Origin: Tulasnella sp. 424
Taxonomy: Eukaryota; Basidiomycota; Agaricomycetes; Cantharellales; Tulasnellaceae
Length of the DNA: 64,000 nt
Assembly (NCBI GenBank): GCA_019633425.1
Contig: WSUB01000068.1
Location: 62,001-126,000 of the forward strand
Direction: 5' to 3'
Part shown: in pieces, positions 1-9,261 of the stretch
Layout: every line of letters starts with the position of its first letter
Position numbering within the stretch: position 1 is the first letter of the stretch
Notes under the pieces: generated by a model
Told to the model about the DNA's origin: nothing
The model's input: only the letters and a program-made list of their open reading frames with translations
The model's database searches: none
Made by a program: the position numbers and the translations under genes

Positions 1-511
1 GTCGCACTTGAGCTGGAGTCCGGGTGCCGATGAGCGATGGTAAGTGGTGTTTCCATAAGCGTAGAAGACTCGGACTGACTCAGCGCGGTGCCTTTCTGGG
101 AGCAGAGAGAAGCGGGTAGTCAGTTGGCTCGCTGATGTTTGTCAGACAGATGCACGCCGCGATCTCGGCGTCGCTCCGTTAGCAGCCTAACATTATACTT
201 GGAAGTGAAACGGCAAGAGTGCGTCTGTTCCCGACCAGTACGAGTACTTCTTCTTGTCCTAACCTTGTCGTCGGAAAGGCTTTCACAGTCCTCCATCTCC
301 GGATGCAAGTATCGACAAAGCCATTCCTACCGTGTCTCACAGGTCAAGAAATATGATCTTTACATGTGTCCATTTTTCCTGACAATCTCTCTGGAATAGA
401 CCCCCCGCTTCGTCCCCATAGCCGTCCACCTTCGCAAATGTCGCGTCCGGCTCCGCTCGCGCGGGCAGCGACCTCCAGCGAAACCAAGGGACACAATGGA
501 ACATATAACAA
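1..511 (+). promoter_or_regulatory. 5' leader of C2H2 unit A (partial, runs in from the left edge)
   Basis: This stretch aligns base for base with the leader sequences in front of the other three zinc-finger genes. It contains a probable intron at 40-104 (GTAAGT donor, CAG acceptor) and the conserved block after it that reads as several short upstream ORFs. No long coding frame crosses it. An in-frame stop directly before the ATG at 512 fixes the start of the main ORF. A further ATG at 496 opens a short overlapping frame. The upstream part carrying the hairpins and the TATA box would lie left of the window. Confidence 0.6.
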
Positions 512-1396
512 ATGAAAGATTTCGACATTAACGAACTCCTAGGCCTCGAACGTGACAGCGATGAACACGTCTCCAACCCGTTAGAAGGGCCATCTGATAT
601 ATTCAACCCTCTCAACCTCCTCCCTGATCCTCTTCTTTCCGGGATACCAACCTTCCCGCCGCCAACCCAGACCAGCGTTGTCTCTCCTACATCGACCGAA
701 GAAGAAGCGGTGCGCGCCGATAACCTTCCCTTCTTGGAGGCCGACTCCCGAGTCCTCCCTCCCGACATTCAAACTTCGGCCGTAGCTACGGCGGAGATGC
801 CCCCAGCTCTCGCGCCCGTGGTACCCCAACCTTCAATCCAACCGACCGCGTCAAGCGTGTCACCTTTACCAGTCAGCTCCGCCTCTTTTCGCCCAACTAC
901 CGCCTACATGGCACCATCAGGCTCTCCGCCGGCACGCAAACGTCGCTATTCCCATGTCGATGAGCCCATTCAGCCTCAGGAACCTATTCCGGGTCCGTCA
1001 AATCCTCGACCAGCCAAGCGTCCGCGCACTCGCGGCTCGCTCGTCGACGAGCCTGATCAACCTCGGGCGCCCACTCCAGGTCCCTCACGCCCTCGGACCA
1101 GCGGGCGTCTTTCCGCCTTATACCCAGGGCAATCCTCATTCCAACTCGACCCCACCGTCGTCGCCCCTCTAAGACCAAGCTCATCCTCGGATCGACCTGT
1201 GGCCGTTCCCCGCCCCGTCCCCGACTATTCAAAGTGCAAATGTCCAAATGGCCCGACCCAGAAGCCGCACCGACATTGGAAAAGCTGCCGCTCTAATCCG
1301 GATCGGGGTCAAAAGCCTTTCCAGTGCGAGATCTGCGGCGAACGCTACATGACCAAGTTTAGCAAGAACCGCCACATCGAGAGAGAGCACATGTAG
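512..1396 (+). CDS. C2H2 zinc-finger protein, unit A (subfamily 1)
   Basis: A 294-residue protein of unknown role, probably a nucleic-acid-binding protein. The first ~230 residues are rich in Ser, Pro and Thr and look disordered. They begin with a short acidic segment followed by a conserved FNPLNLLPDPLLSGIPT-type motif shared by all copies. The C-terminus carries a cysteine/histidine cluster C-X-C-X10-H-X3-C (around residues 242-260) and then a classical C2H2 finger C-X2-C-X12-H-X4-H that ends one residue before the stop. The ATG is the first one after an in-frame stop (TAA, then CAA, then ATG). The fingertip sequence (MTKFSKNRH) separates this copy from units B-D, which have TREDNKFRH-like tips. 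Matching decayed fragments at 4.2 and 7.2 kb belong to this subfamily. Family assignment rests on the finger only; the biological role is unknown. Confidence 0.85.
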   Translation: MKDFDINELLGLERDSDEHVSNPLEGPSDIFNPLNLLPDPLLSGIPTFPPPTQTSVVSPTSTEEEAVRADNLPFLEADSRVLPPDIQTSAVATAEMPPALAPVVPQPSIQPTASSVSPLPVSSASFRPTTAYMAPSGSPPARKRRYSHVDEPIQPQEPIPGPSNPRPAKRPRTRGSLVDEPDQPRAPTPGPSRPRTSGRLSALYPGQSSFQLDPTVVAPLRPSSSSDRPVAVPRPVPDYSKCKCPNGPTQKPHRHWKSCRSNPDRGQKPFQCEICGERYMTKFSKNRHIEREHM

Positions 1397-1736
1397 AGTT
1401 TGCTTAGTTCAGGGGCTTTTTAGTGTTTTGCGCTCGCAGGTTGCTTCTATCGCTTTCTCCTGTTTATTTATTTTTGCGTCGTACTCTCGTCTAGTATGCA
1501 ATACGAATGTGCTTCGTGTTCAATCTGACGAGCGTGCATGGTCCTCAGAGCACTATAGCGGGGTGAAAATACCCAGGCAGTGAGGTTCAAATCACACTAT
1601 CGACTTTTAGAGAACTAGACCTTTCCAGAAAGATCGGTAACCAAAACAAAGTCTGGGCTTGTGGATCAAGAGCGATTGCATCAGAGAATAGGGGCTCACG
1701 GTTCTCGGCCGCTCGGGTAGACAGTGGTCCACACTG
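1397..1736 (+). other. 3' flank of unit A
   Basis: No gene is seen. The stretch matches the flanks of the decayed subfamily-1 copies at 4.27-4.4 kb and 7.5-7.9 kb. The segment around 1486-1510 is the uninterrupted counterpart of the insertion site at 7577-7862. Confidence 0.5.
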
Positions 1737-2095
1737 TTCCTCGAAAACGAGTCGCACGTTTGATGTCCTCACCGGTGTCTAATTCTGTTTGGTGAGTTAT
1801 AAGTTGCCGGCCTGTCTCCTGTTGTTCGCACCGACAGCTTGGATGGACGCGTCACGAAGACCAACTTCACGTCCTCCAATGACGTGCTGACTGGTGTTAT
1901 AACATTGAATACAAGGTCATCAGACTGCGATAAGAGTACTCGAAGTAGAGAAGGAGGACTTGAGGACTTGCGCCAGTGCAGTGCTTGCGTGTTTTTCTCG
2001 CGAAGGAGGGCTTTTAGAGCGATAAGCCCTGCTCGAGGATTCCCACAAGCTAAACCCTGACTCTCTTAATAAATACTACCCCGCTCCTCTCTTCA
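1737..2095 (+). promoter_or_regulatory. Promoter region of unit B with TATA-like box
   Basis: About 350 bp are conserved with 4485-4830 and 7980-8310, including the run gatgtcctcaccggtgtcta and a stretch around gtagagaaggagg. The block ends in a TATA-like ATAAATAC at 2069-2076, about 30 bp before a pyrimidine-rich CTTCATTCC that would suit a transcription start. Conservation between copies, with no reading frame kept, argues for a promoter. The start site itself is inferred. Confidence 0.55.
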
Positions 2096-3084
2096 TTCCC
2101 TTTCCCCATCGTTGACTCGCTAGCCTGAAAGGTAGTCGAGCCATTAACCAGCTTATGAACGTAAGTAATCCAACTTCCAAGCGATCAAGGGGGGTTTTTT
2201 CCCCTTTTCTGACGGGATCTACGCACTCGCAGCCGTCCTTCTAGATCTTTGCGTCGGAGGTATCGCCTGTCAGCAAGAGCAAGACCGCTAAGGCCTGCAT
2301 GAAGCTCGGCTGGCCCCACTGTTCCGTCTGGAGAGGCGCCGCTTCAACCTTCAAAGTTGAAGATGGCGCCTCTCCAGACGGGACCGTGAGGTGTCGATTC
2401 ATGATGTGGTCCTCGAGTAGCTGCTAGCTTGACAATGGGTTGATGTCGCTGTGGGAGGGTGTGTACGGTTTAATCACCCGTATGGGTTCTCTCCGGCGGC
2501 GCGGCTTGTTGGCTTCGGCAGACTTACTCAGGACAATCTTATTCGGTTACACTTGAGCTGGAGCCTGGGTGCTGATACGCAATGGTGAGTGGTGATTTTG
2601 TCCTACAGATGAAGAGTCCAACTGACGGGCACCTTGATTTTCACCGTACAGAGAGAAGCGGGTGGCTGGCAGTAGCTACCAGGCGGGCTGATGTTTGTCC
2701 GGCGGATGCGCGCCACGTTCCTGGCGTTGCTCCCTCAGCAGCCTTGCCTCGTACTTAGAAGAGAAGCGACAAGAGTATACCGATATACCTGAGTTTCGTT
2801 CCTTCCACTTACTGACGACGCGTTTCACCGGGCTTCAACGGTCATCCGGATGTCCTAGAAGCAAAATATCGACATCTTCCACTACTGCCACGCGTCTTAC
2901 AGGTAATGTATGTCAACCCTTCGCGCATTGAATGCTAGACTCCGTGCCAACAATTCCTTTCAGTAGACACTCCACCGCTTCGTCTCCATGGCTATCCACC
3001 CATCGCAGTGTCGCACCCGGCTCCGCTCCTGCCGACAGCGACCTCCAGTAAAGACAACATGGGACACTACGGATCATTCAGCGC
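2096..3084 (+). promoter_or_regulatory. Long spliced 5' leader of C2H2 unit B
   Basis: Nearly 1 kb lies between the TATA-like box and the ORF and is conserved with units C and D. Likely introns are 2161-2232 (GTAAGT donor, CGCAG acceptor) and 2585-2651 (GTGAGT donor, TACAG acceptor), plus two later ones whose donor and acceptor motifs recur at the same places in each copy. The leader carries two inverted repeats (2116-2140 and 2324-2381) and several upstream ATGs, including one at 3059 that overlaps the main start out of frame. Because the leader is better conserved than the protein's middle, it may be functional as RNA. Confidence 0.55.
2324..2381 (+). ncRNA. Leader hairpin, unit B
   Basis: A perfect 17-bp inverted repeat, CCGTCTGGAGAGGCGCC at 2324-2340 and its complement at 2365-2381, encloses a smaller inner stem (CTTCAAC/GTTGAAG). 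The equivalent positions of units C and D keep the stem while changing its sequence. It lies in leader exon 2, so it would be in the RNA. Whether it acts as RNA structure or as a DNA palindrome is not known. Confidence 0.6.
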
Positions 3085-3900
3085 ATGGATAACTTCAACG
3101 ATTTTCTAGGCCAAGAAAGCCCCTACTCCTACAATGACAACCGCATCCGTGACCCAATCGTGGGCCTCACTCTCACCTTCGATCCACTCAGAACCTTCCT
3201 CCCCGACCCCCTTCTTACCGAAATCACCACACCATCGCCGCCTTCCGAATCGACCAACACAGTCTCTCCTGTGTTGACGGAGGAAGAAGAGGCGCACGTC
3301 GACAGTCTCCTTCTCTTCGGGATCAACTCTCCACTCCTCCCTCCCTCCCTCCTAACCCCGCCTGTGGCCGCGGCCGAGACGCCCCCAGCTCTCGCGTCCG
3401 TGGTGCCTGAGGCACCTTCAGCCGAACCGACCGAGACAAGCGTGTCACCGATGTTAGTCGGCTCCGCTTTATGCAGTCCAACGACCGCGTATGCAGCGGC
3501 ATCAGTCTCGCCGCCGGCACTCAAGCGTCTCTTTTCCCTCTTCACGGTCGACGAACCCGACGAACCTCAAGAACCTACACCGGGACCGTCGGATCCTCCA
3601 CCCCTCAAGCGTCCTTGCACCTCCCTTCCGGGGGAATCCTTCTTCCAGCTCGACCCTACTGTTGAACCTCTCGAATCAACCAAGCCCGCCGGTCCACCCT
3701 TGGGCAAACCCCCGCGCACTACCCGCACCGACTACTCAGCGTGTCGGTGCTTAGGCGGTCGGACCTCTAAGCCAGCCCGACATTGGCGAGCGTGCCCATA
3801 TAATCCGAACGCGGGCAAGAAGCGTTTTACGTGCGAACTTTGCGGCACGCGGTTCACGAGGGAGGATAATAAGTTCCGCCACTTGGAGGATTATCATTAG
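3085..3900 (+). CDS. C2H2 zinc-finger protein, unit B (subfamily 2)
   Basis: A 271-residue paralogue of unit A. It has an acidic N-terminus, a conserved FDPLRTFLPDPLLTEITT motif near residue 30, and a long Ser/Pro/Thr-rich middle. The C-terminus has C-X-C-X10-H-X3-C (CRC...RHWRAC) followed by the C2H2 finger C-X2-C-X12-H-X4-H, whose last histidine is the final residue. The ATG is preceded in frame by TAA 33 bases upstream. An out-of-frame ATG 26 nt before it opens a short frame that ends just inside the gene. The stop is followed by a pyrimidine-rich 3' region. Probably a DNA- or RNA-binding protein; target and role unknown. Confidence 0.85.
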   Translation: MDNFNDFLGQESPYSYNDNRIRDPIVGLTLTFDPLRTFLPDPLLTEITTPSPPSESTNTVSPVLTEEEEAHVDSLLLFGINSPLLPPSLLTPPVAAAETPPALASVVPEAPSAEPTETSVSPMLVGSALCSPTTAYAAASVSPPALKRLFSLFTVDEPDEPQEPTPGPSDPPPLKRPCTSLPGESFFQLDPTVEPLESTKPAGPPLGKPPRTTRTDYSACRCLGGRTSKPARHWRACPYNPNAGKKRFTCELCGTRFTREDNKFRHLEDYH

Positions 3901-4115
3901 GAGTGTTTGTTTCTTTTTCTTTTCTCTTCTCTCGTGTCTGGTCTTTTTCTCTTGTCTTGTCTTTTTTCTTTTCTTTTCTTCCTTTTCGTCCAGCTTGCTT
4001 GGTTCCGTTGTTCCTCACGTTCCTTTCAAGTATGTCGTTTTCATATTTTTTTTCCTCTTGATGTCTCCTGTTGTGTTTTCTTGCCTGTATTCTCGCTCTG
4101 TGCTTGGTGAGCAAA
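3901..4115 (+). other. Pyrimidine-rich 3' region of unit B
   Basis: Long T/C-rich tracts (cttttctcttctctcg and similar) directly follow the stop. They recur after units C (6652-6870) and D (10102-10290) and after the relic at 18.8 kb (19090-19160). The position suits a 3' untranslated region. Apparent ORFs here on either strand are low-complexity artefacts. Confidence 0.5.
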
Positions 4116-4189
4116 TGCTAATGTGTTGTATATTTGACTAAACCACCGAGTACATGAGCAATCCTCAACGTGTATAACCGAAGACGCCC

Positions 4190-4420
4190 GGTTGTTGATG
4201 ACCATCTACAATGCAAATGTCCGATTCGCCCGACCAAAAACCCGCACAGACATTGGAAAACTTGCCAATATACAATACGAATGAGTTTCGTTTGTTTAAT
4301 CTGACAGGCGTACCTTGTCTTCAAAGCACTAAAGCCGAGTGAGAATATCCAGAATGTGAGATTTCCAGAGTCATCTCGAAACGCGGTCAGAAATTAAGCC
4401 CTCACGCGTGTCTCTGCCGC
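4190..4420 (+). pseudogene. Decayed fragment of a subfamily-1 C2H2 gene
   Basis: Bases 4205-4265 match the codons of the CKC...RHWK cluster of unit A (aatgcaaatgtccgattcg against aagtgcaaatgtccaaatgg). The sequence then jumps directly to the 3' flank of unit A (caatacgaatg and following), so the finger itself has been deleted. No open frame remains. Confidence 0.7.
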
Positions 4421-4484
4421 TCACGTGGACATCTCTATTCTTCGGGAACTACAACGAACAGCCGCATGTTTGCCTCCCCTTGGT

Positions 4485-4830
4485 GTCCTCACCGGTGTCT
4501 AAGCCTCGTGATTTATATGTCACCGACCTGACTCCTGTTGTTCGCGCCGACAGCTCAGATGGACGCGTCATGGGAACCAGCTTCACGTCCTCCAATGGGG
4601 GAGATGGCGTGCTGCCTGGCGTTTCAAAGGTGTGTATAAGGTTATTAGACTACGATTTATGGCGATAAGATTGCCCGCAGTAGAGAAGGAGGTCTGAGGA
4701 CTTGCGCCAGTGCAGTGCTTGCGCGTGTTTTCTCACGAAGAAGGAGGTCCTTTTGAGCGATAAGCCACGAGGCTTCCCACATGCTAAACCCTGACTCTCA
4801 ATAAATACTCCCCTGCTCCTCGCTTCATTC
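4485..4830 (+). promoter_or_regulatory. Promoter region of unit C with TATA-like box
   Basis: Conserved with the equivalent blocks in front of units B and D, including ATAAATAC at 4801-4808 followed by the CTTCATTCC pyrimidine motif. Inferred promoter by conservation and position. Confidence 0.55.
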
Positions 4831-5811
4831 CCTTTCCCCATCGTTGACTCACTAGCCTTTTGCTAAAGGTAGTCGAGTCGTACACCCTTTCACCTTCCGG
4901 ACGTAAGTAACCCCACTTCTAACCGATCAAGGTTTTCTTTGCTAACGAGACTCCCGCACTGGCAGCCGTCCTTCTAACTCTTTGCATCGGAGGCACAGCC
5001 TGTCAGCAAGAGGAAGACCACTAAGGCCTCATGAAGCTCGGCTGGCCACACTATACCGTCTGGAGAGGCGCCGCTCCCACTGTTGAAAGGTTGGAGCTGG
5101 CGCCCCTCCAGACGGTGTAGTGCGGTGTCGATTCGTGATGTGGTCCTCGAGTAGGTGCTAGATTGACGATGGGTTGATACTGCTGTGGGAGGGTGTGTAC
5201 GAGCTAATCACTCGTATGGGTTCTCCCCGGCGGGGTGGCCTGTCGGCTTCGGCACTTACTCGGGACAATCTTATTCGGTTGCACTTGAGCTGGAGCCTGG
5301 GTGCTGATGTGCGATGGTGAGTGGCGATTTTGTATCTCATTCAAAAGAGTCTGACTGACGGGCGCCTTATTTTTCACTACACAGAGAGAAGCGGGTAGCT
5401 GGCAGTAGGCTCACTGATGGTTGTCCGGCAAATGCGCGCCACGATCCTGGCGTTGCTCCATCAGTAGCCTCACATCATACTTGGAAGGGAAGCAACAAGA
5501 GTATGCCTGTTTCTTCGACCGGTCTAAGTTTCATTCCTTTCGCTAACCTCGCTCTTTACTGCAGGCTTCAACGATCATCCAGATTTCCTGGAAGCAAGTA
5601 TCAACATCTTCCACTACTGCCACGCGTCTTACAGGTAATGTATATTGCTCTTTTCACAACATTAATGGCTATTTACCAACAATTCCTTTTGAACAGACAC
5701 TCCGCTTCATCTCTATGGCCGTCCGCCCCTCGCGACGTCGCGCCCGGCTCCGCTCGCGCCGGCAGCGACCTCTAGCGAAGACAACATGGGACACTACGGA
5801 CTATTCAGATC
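4831..5811 (+). promoter_or_regulatory. Long spliced 5' leader of C2H2 unit C
   Basis: Same organisation as unit B. A first inverted repeat lies at 4846-4879, a likely intron at 4913-4965, the main hairpin at 5051-5120, and later introns with a GTGAGT donor near 5318 and a GTAATG donor near 5635 (acceptor TGAACAG near 5696). Short upstream ORFs include ATGGTTGTCCGG... near 5416 and an overlapping ATG at 5786, 26 nt before the main start. Confidence 0.55.
5051..5120 (+). ncRNA. Leader hairpin, unit C
   Basis: Arms 5051-5072 and 5099-5120 pair over 22 positions, with a few G-U or mismatch positions (CTATACCGTCTGGAGAGGCG against its near-complement). The inner stem is GCTCC/GGAGC, different in sequence from that of unit B but in the same place. 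It lies in leader exon 2. Confidence 0.6.
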
Positions 5812-6651
5812 ATGGCAAGCTTCAACTTCAACGATCTCCCGTGCCCCGAAAGCCTCTACTCTTACATAAACGACTGCACCCGCGACCGAGTCGCGGGCCT
5901 CACTCCGACCTTCGACCCCCTCAACAGCCTCCTTCCCGACCCCCTTCAGACCGAGATCACCACACCATTGCCGTCTTCGGAATCGACCGACATCGTGTCT
6001 CCCGTGTCGACGGATGACGAAGCGGCGCACGTCGACGATTCCCCCTGTTTGGGATTCAACGCCGCCAACCTTCCTCTCGACTTCCTGATGTCGGCTGCGG
6101 CAGCAGCGGCCCAGCTGTTCCCAGATCCCGTCGCGACTGTGGTACCTCACCCTCCGCCCGCTCCGCCAACCCCACTGACCGCGTCAAGCGTGTCACCTTC
6201 GCCTGCCAGCTCCGCCTTATTCAGCCCGACTACTGCTTATGCAGCGCCGTCGGTCTCCCCGCCGACATCCAAACGTCGCTTTTCCCTCGTCTCGGTTGAT
6301 AAACCTGATCAACCTCAAGAACCTAGTCCGGGTCCGTCGGATCCTCGACCCGTCAAGCGTCCTTGCACCTCCGTTCCAGGAGAATCTTGCTTCCAGCTCG
6401 ACCCTACTGTGGAGCCTCTCCAATCAACCAAGTCCGCCGGTCCACCCATCGGCAAGCCCCCTCGCGCCGCACGCACCGATTACTCTGCGTGTCGGTGCCC
6501 AAGCGGCCCGACCGAAAAAAAGGCGCGACATTGGCGAGTCTGCCCCTACAACCTGAACCGGACCGGGAAGCGTTTCAAGTGCGAGCAATGTGACAAGCAG
6601 TTCACGAGGGATGACAACAAGATCCGTCACGTGAAGGAGTATCATGACTAG
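5812..6651 (+). CDS. C2H2 zinc-finger protein, unit C (subfamily 2)
   Basis: A 279-residue paralogue. It starts with a short segment (MASFNFNDL) and the FDPLNSLLPDPLQTEITT motif. A Pro/Ser/Ala-rich middle with an alanine run and a proline-rich stretch around residues 90-130 follows. The C-terminal C-X-C-X10-H-X3-C cluster precedes a C2H2 finger with C-X2-C-X12-H-X4-H spacing, one residue before the end. The in-frame codon TAG upstream fixes the start. The N-terminal two thirds differ in length and composition from units B and D, whereas the finger is almost unchanged. This suggests selection on the finger and drift or diversification elsewhere. Confidence 0.85.
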   Translation: MASFNFNDLPCPESLYSYINDCTRDRVAGLTPTFDPLNSLLPDPLQTEITTPLPSSESTDIVSPVSTDDEAAHVDDSPCLGFNAANLPLDFLMSAAAAAAQLFPDPVATVVPHPPPAPPTPLTASSVSPSPASSALFSPTTAYAAPSVSPPTSKRRFSLVSVDKPDQPQEPSPGPSDPRPVKRPCTSVPGESCFQLDPTVEPLQSTKSAGPPIGKPPRAARTDYSACRCPSGPTEKKARHWRVCPYNLNRTGKRFKCEQCDKQFTRDDNKIRHVKEYHD

Positions 6652-7192
6652 GAGCGTCTATTTTTCTCTTTTCTCTCCTCTTCTCATTTCTCTTCTCGTT
6701 TCTCTTTTCTTTCCTCTTCCCATCTCTTTTCTTTCTGTGTTTCCTCTTGCCTGGTTCTGTTGTTCTTGCATTGCTTCCAAGCATGTTGGTTCTAGAATGT
6801 TTTCCTTGCTCTCTCTTGTTTTGTTTTTTTGCCTGTACTCTCGCTTTGTGACTAAATGCAACGTGTTGTGCATGTAAGTAAACCACTGAGTGCACGAGAG
6901 ATGGATCCTCAGAGTGCATACCGAAGACGTGTAATTGTGATGAAGGAAGAACTGGCACGATATGACGAGTGTAGTGAAATTTCTCGAGAAGGTCCGCGGC
7001 CACACGAAACACCTAGATCTGAGCTGTTGGATTAAGACCGACTGTATCAGACGCAAAACAACTAAACATGCAAAATGTAGAGGGAAAGTGTATTGAGAGC
7101 ACGGAAACAACTAAGAAAAGTGATGAACCAACAGCAAGGTATCTACAAAAATACTACGTAGGGAAGGCCTATCACATAAGCAATGAACTAGG
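6652..7192 (+). other. 3' region of unit C and spacer
   Basis: Bases 6652-6760 are a pyrimidine-rich tract like that after units B and D, followed by the shared region with gcctgtactctcgc. From about 6890 to 7192 no gene or recognisable repeat is seen. Confidence 0.4.
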
Positions 7193-7592
7193 CTCCTCAT
7201 GTCCTCGGACCGGCAGGCAGTACCCAGGGGAATCATCATTCCAACTCGACCCACCGCCATCGCTCTAAGACTAAGCACGCCCATTGATCGACCTTTGGCC
7301 AATCCCCCGCGCCCGCGTCAACCATTCATGGTGCAAATTTCCAAGAGACCCGACCAAGAATCCGCACAGACACCGGAAAATCTTCCCATGCAATCCGAAT
7401 GCGGGGCAAAAGGTTTTCCGGTGCGAGATTTGCGACGAACGCTACACGACCAAGTTTAACAAGCAGCGCCACGTCAAGAAAGAGGACCCGCAGAGTTTCC
7501 TTGGTTCTTATGCCCCTTGGTGGTTTTCGCTGGTAGGCTGCCTCTATCGTCTTCTTCTGCATTTTTGGGGCGTTGTACTCTCGCACAGTGTG
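7193..7592 (+). pseudogene. Decayed C-terminal part of a subfamily-1 C2H2 gene
   Basis: The stretch aligns with unit A from codons around residue 190 to its stop and 3' flank. The finger is still readable (C-E-I-C ... H-V-K-K-E-D), but the last histidine codon has become aspartate, the reading frame upstream is shifted, and the former stop is lost. The gene's first two thirds are absent. Homology resumes after an insertion at 7593-7846. Confidence 0.75.
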
Positions 7593-7862
7593 GTGGTCCT
7601 GGAATCTCATGTATTTATACTGCTAACAGGCTGTCCTAAGGACGCCGGGGTAGGGTCCCGACCGGAGCGGGAACCCGATACAGTCATCAACTGAATATTG
7701 AGGTATGCGGAAGGTCAACTGAGGGCGTCGCGAATGGTGGGTCAGGCTCGAGGGTGTTGGGTGGTGGTATTTTGTGGGGCGAGAAGATTGGTGCTTCGCC
7801 CCCGAGTTCAAGGGAAGTGGGTGCGCACGTAGTCGCTGGCCCTGGAACTCTCGCACAGTGTG
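7577..7862. mobile_element. 254-bp insertion flanked by a 16-bp direct repeat
   Basis: The sequence ACTCTCGCACAGTGTG occurs at 7577-7592 and again at 7847-7862. Between the two lies a 254-bp segment that is absent from the paralogous site in unit A (around 1486-1510), where the flanks are contiguous. That is the pattern of an insertion with a 16-bp target duplication, as made by LINE-type reverse transcriptases. The insert has a GC-rich hairpin (gggtcccgaccggagcgggaaccc at about 7651-7675) but no clear Pol III A and B boxes, so a SINE identity is only a guess. Confidence 0.6.
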
Positions 7863-7979
7863 CAATACAAATGGGCGTCGTTTGTTTATGCAAGTGCTCA
7901 CGCGTGTCTCTGCCGGCCAAGTGGGCATCGCTATTCTTCGGAAACCACAACAAACCGCTGCATATTTGCCTCCTCCTGA

Positions 7980-8310
7980 CGTTACCACCGGTATCTAACC
8001 GTCTTCTCTTGAGTTATATGTTGCCTTCAATGGCCTGGCTCCTGTTGTCCGCGGCGAGAGCTCACATGGACGCGCCACTAGGACCAACTTCGCGTCCTCC
8101 AATAGGAGGGATGACGTGCTGCCTGGCGTTTCAAATTTGCATATAGGGTTATCAGATTGCGATTTAAGGCAACCAGAGTACCCGTTTAGTAGAGAAGGAG
8201 GAATGAGAATCCAATAAACTTCCTTTTCGGACAATGAGGTCACCCGGACGATCCCACGCCTCGAACCCTGACTCTTCATAAAATACTCCTCCGCTGCGCT
8301 CTTCATTCCT
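7980..8310 (+). promoter_or_regulatory. Promoter region of unit D with TATA-like box
   Basis: Conserved with the blocks before units B and C, ending in a TATA-like ATAAAATAC at 8278-8286 and the CTTCATTCC motif near 8301. Confidence 0.55.
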
Positions 8311-9261
8311 TTCCTCATCGTTGACTCGCTAGCCTTTTGCTAAAGGTAGTCGAGTCGCTTAACCCTTCCAACTTCCGGACGTAAGTAATATCTATCTCAA
8401 ACCTATCCAGATAGTCTTTTTGACGAGATTCACGCAGCCGTCCTTCAAATTCTTTGCATCGGAGGCACCTCTGTCCGCAAGGGGAAAACCGTTAAGGCTT
8501 ATGATGAAGCTCGGCTGGACCCACTGTGCCATCTGGAAAGACGCCCGCTGCGGCGCCTTTCCAGATGTTACAATGCGTTGTCGATTCATGATGGGGTCCT
8601 TGAGTAGATGCTAGATAGACAATGGGTCGATGTCGCTGGGGAGGGTCTGTACGGGTTAATCACCCGTATAGATACTCCCCCGCGGGGCGACCTGCTGGCT
8701 TCGGCAGACTTACTCAGGACAATCTTATTCGGTTGCACTTGAGCTGGAGCCTGTGTGCTGATGAGCGATGGTGAGCGGTGGTTAGTATCACAGTTGAAGT
8801 GTCCGGCTGACGGGTGCCTTGCTTTTTCCGTTCAGAGAGAAGCGGTTAGTTGGCAGTAGGCTCGCTGATGTTTGTCCGGCAGATGCATGCCATGATCCTG
8901 GTGTTGCTCCATAGGCACCCTCGCTTCATACTTGGAAGGGAAGCAGCAAGAGTACGCTTGTTCTTTACGACCGATCCGAGTTTTCCTCGCTTGGTAACAT
9001 CATTTTTCACCAGGCTTCAACGATCATCCAGATTTCCAGGAAGCAAGTATCAAGGTCTTCAACTACTGCCACGCGTCCTACAGGTAATGCATGTCAAATT
9101 TTCAGGCTTGAATGCCTCCGCGCCAATAATTTCTTTTCAGCAGACACTCCGCCGCTTCGTCTCCATGGCCGTCCACCCATCGCAGTGTCGCGCCCGGCTC
9201 CGCTCGCGCCGGCAGCGACCTCCAGCGAAGACAACATGGGACACTACGGAACACTTAGCGC
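8311..9261 (+). promoter_or_regulatory. Long spliced 5' leader of C2H2 unit D
   Basis: Exon 1 carries an inverted repeat at 8323-8356. A likely intron spans 8381-8436, the main hairpin lies at 8530-8567, and further introns have donors near 8770 (GTGAGC), near 8952 (GTACGC) and near 9085 (GTAATG) with acceptors CAG near 8835, 9014 and 9140. An upstream ATG at 9236 overlaps the main start, which lies 26 nt further on. In this copy a spliced upstream frame starting near 8868 stays open into the zinc-finger ORF, unlike in A and C. Confidence 0.5.
8530..8567 (+). ncRNA. Leader hairpin, unit D
   Basis: Arms 8530-8545 (CATCTGGAAAGACGCC) and 8552-8567 pair at all but one position. Compared with units B and C, two G-C pairs have become A-T pairs on both arms (GTCTGG to ATCTGG, GGAGAG to GGAAAG, each with the matching change opposite). 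The pairing is therefore kept while the sequence moves. Confidence 0.6.

Noticed and set aside
3854..4114. Lys/Arg/Glu-rich frames in the tract after unit B (and the like after C and D)
   Set aside because: They are low-complexity translations of the pyrimidine-rich 3' tract.
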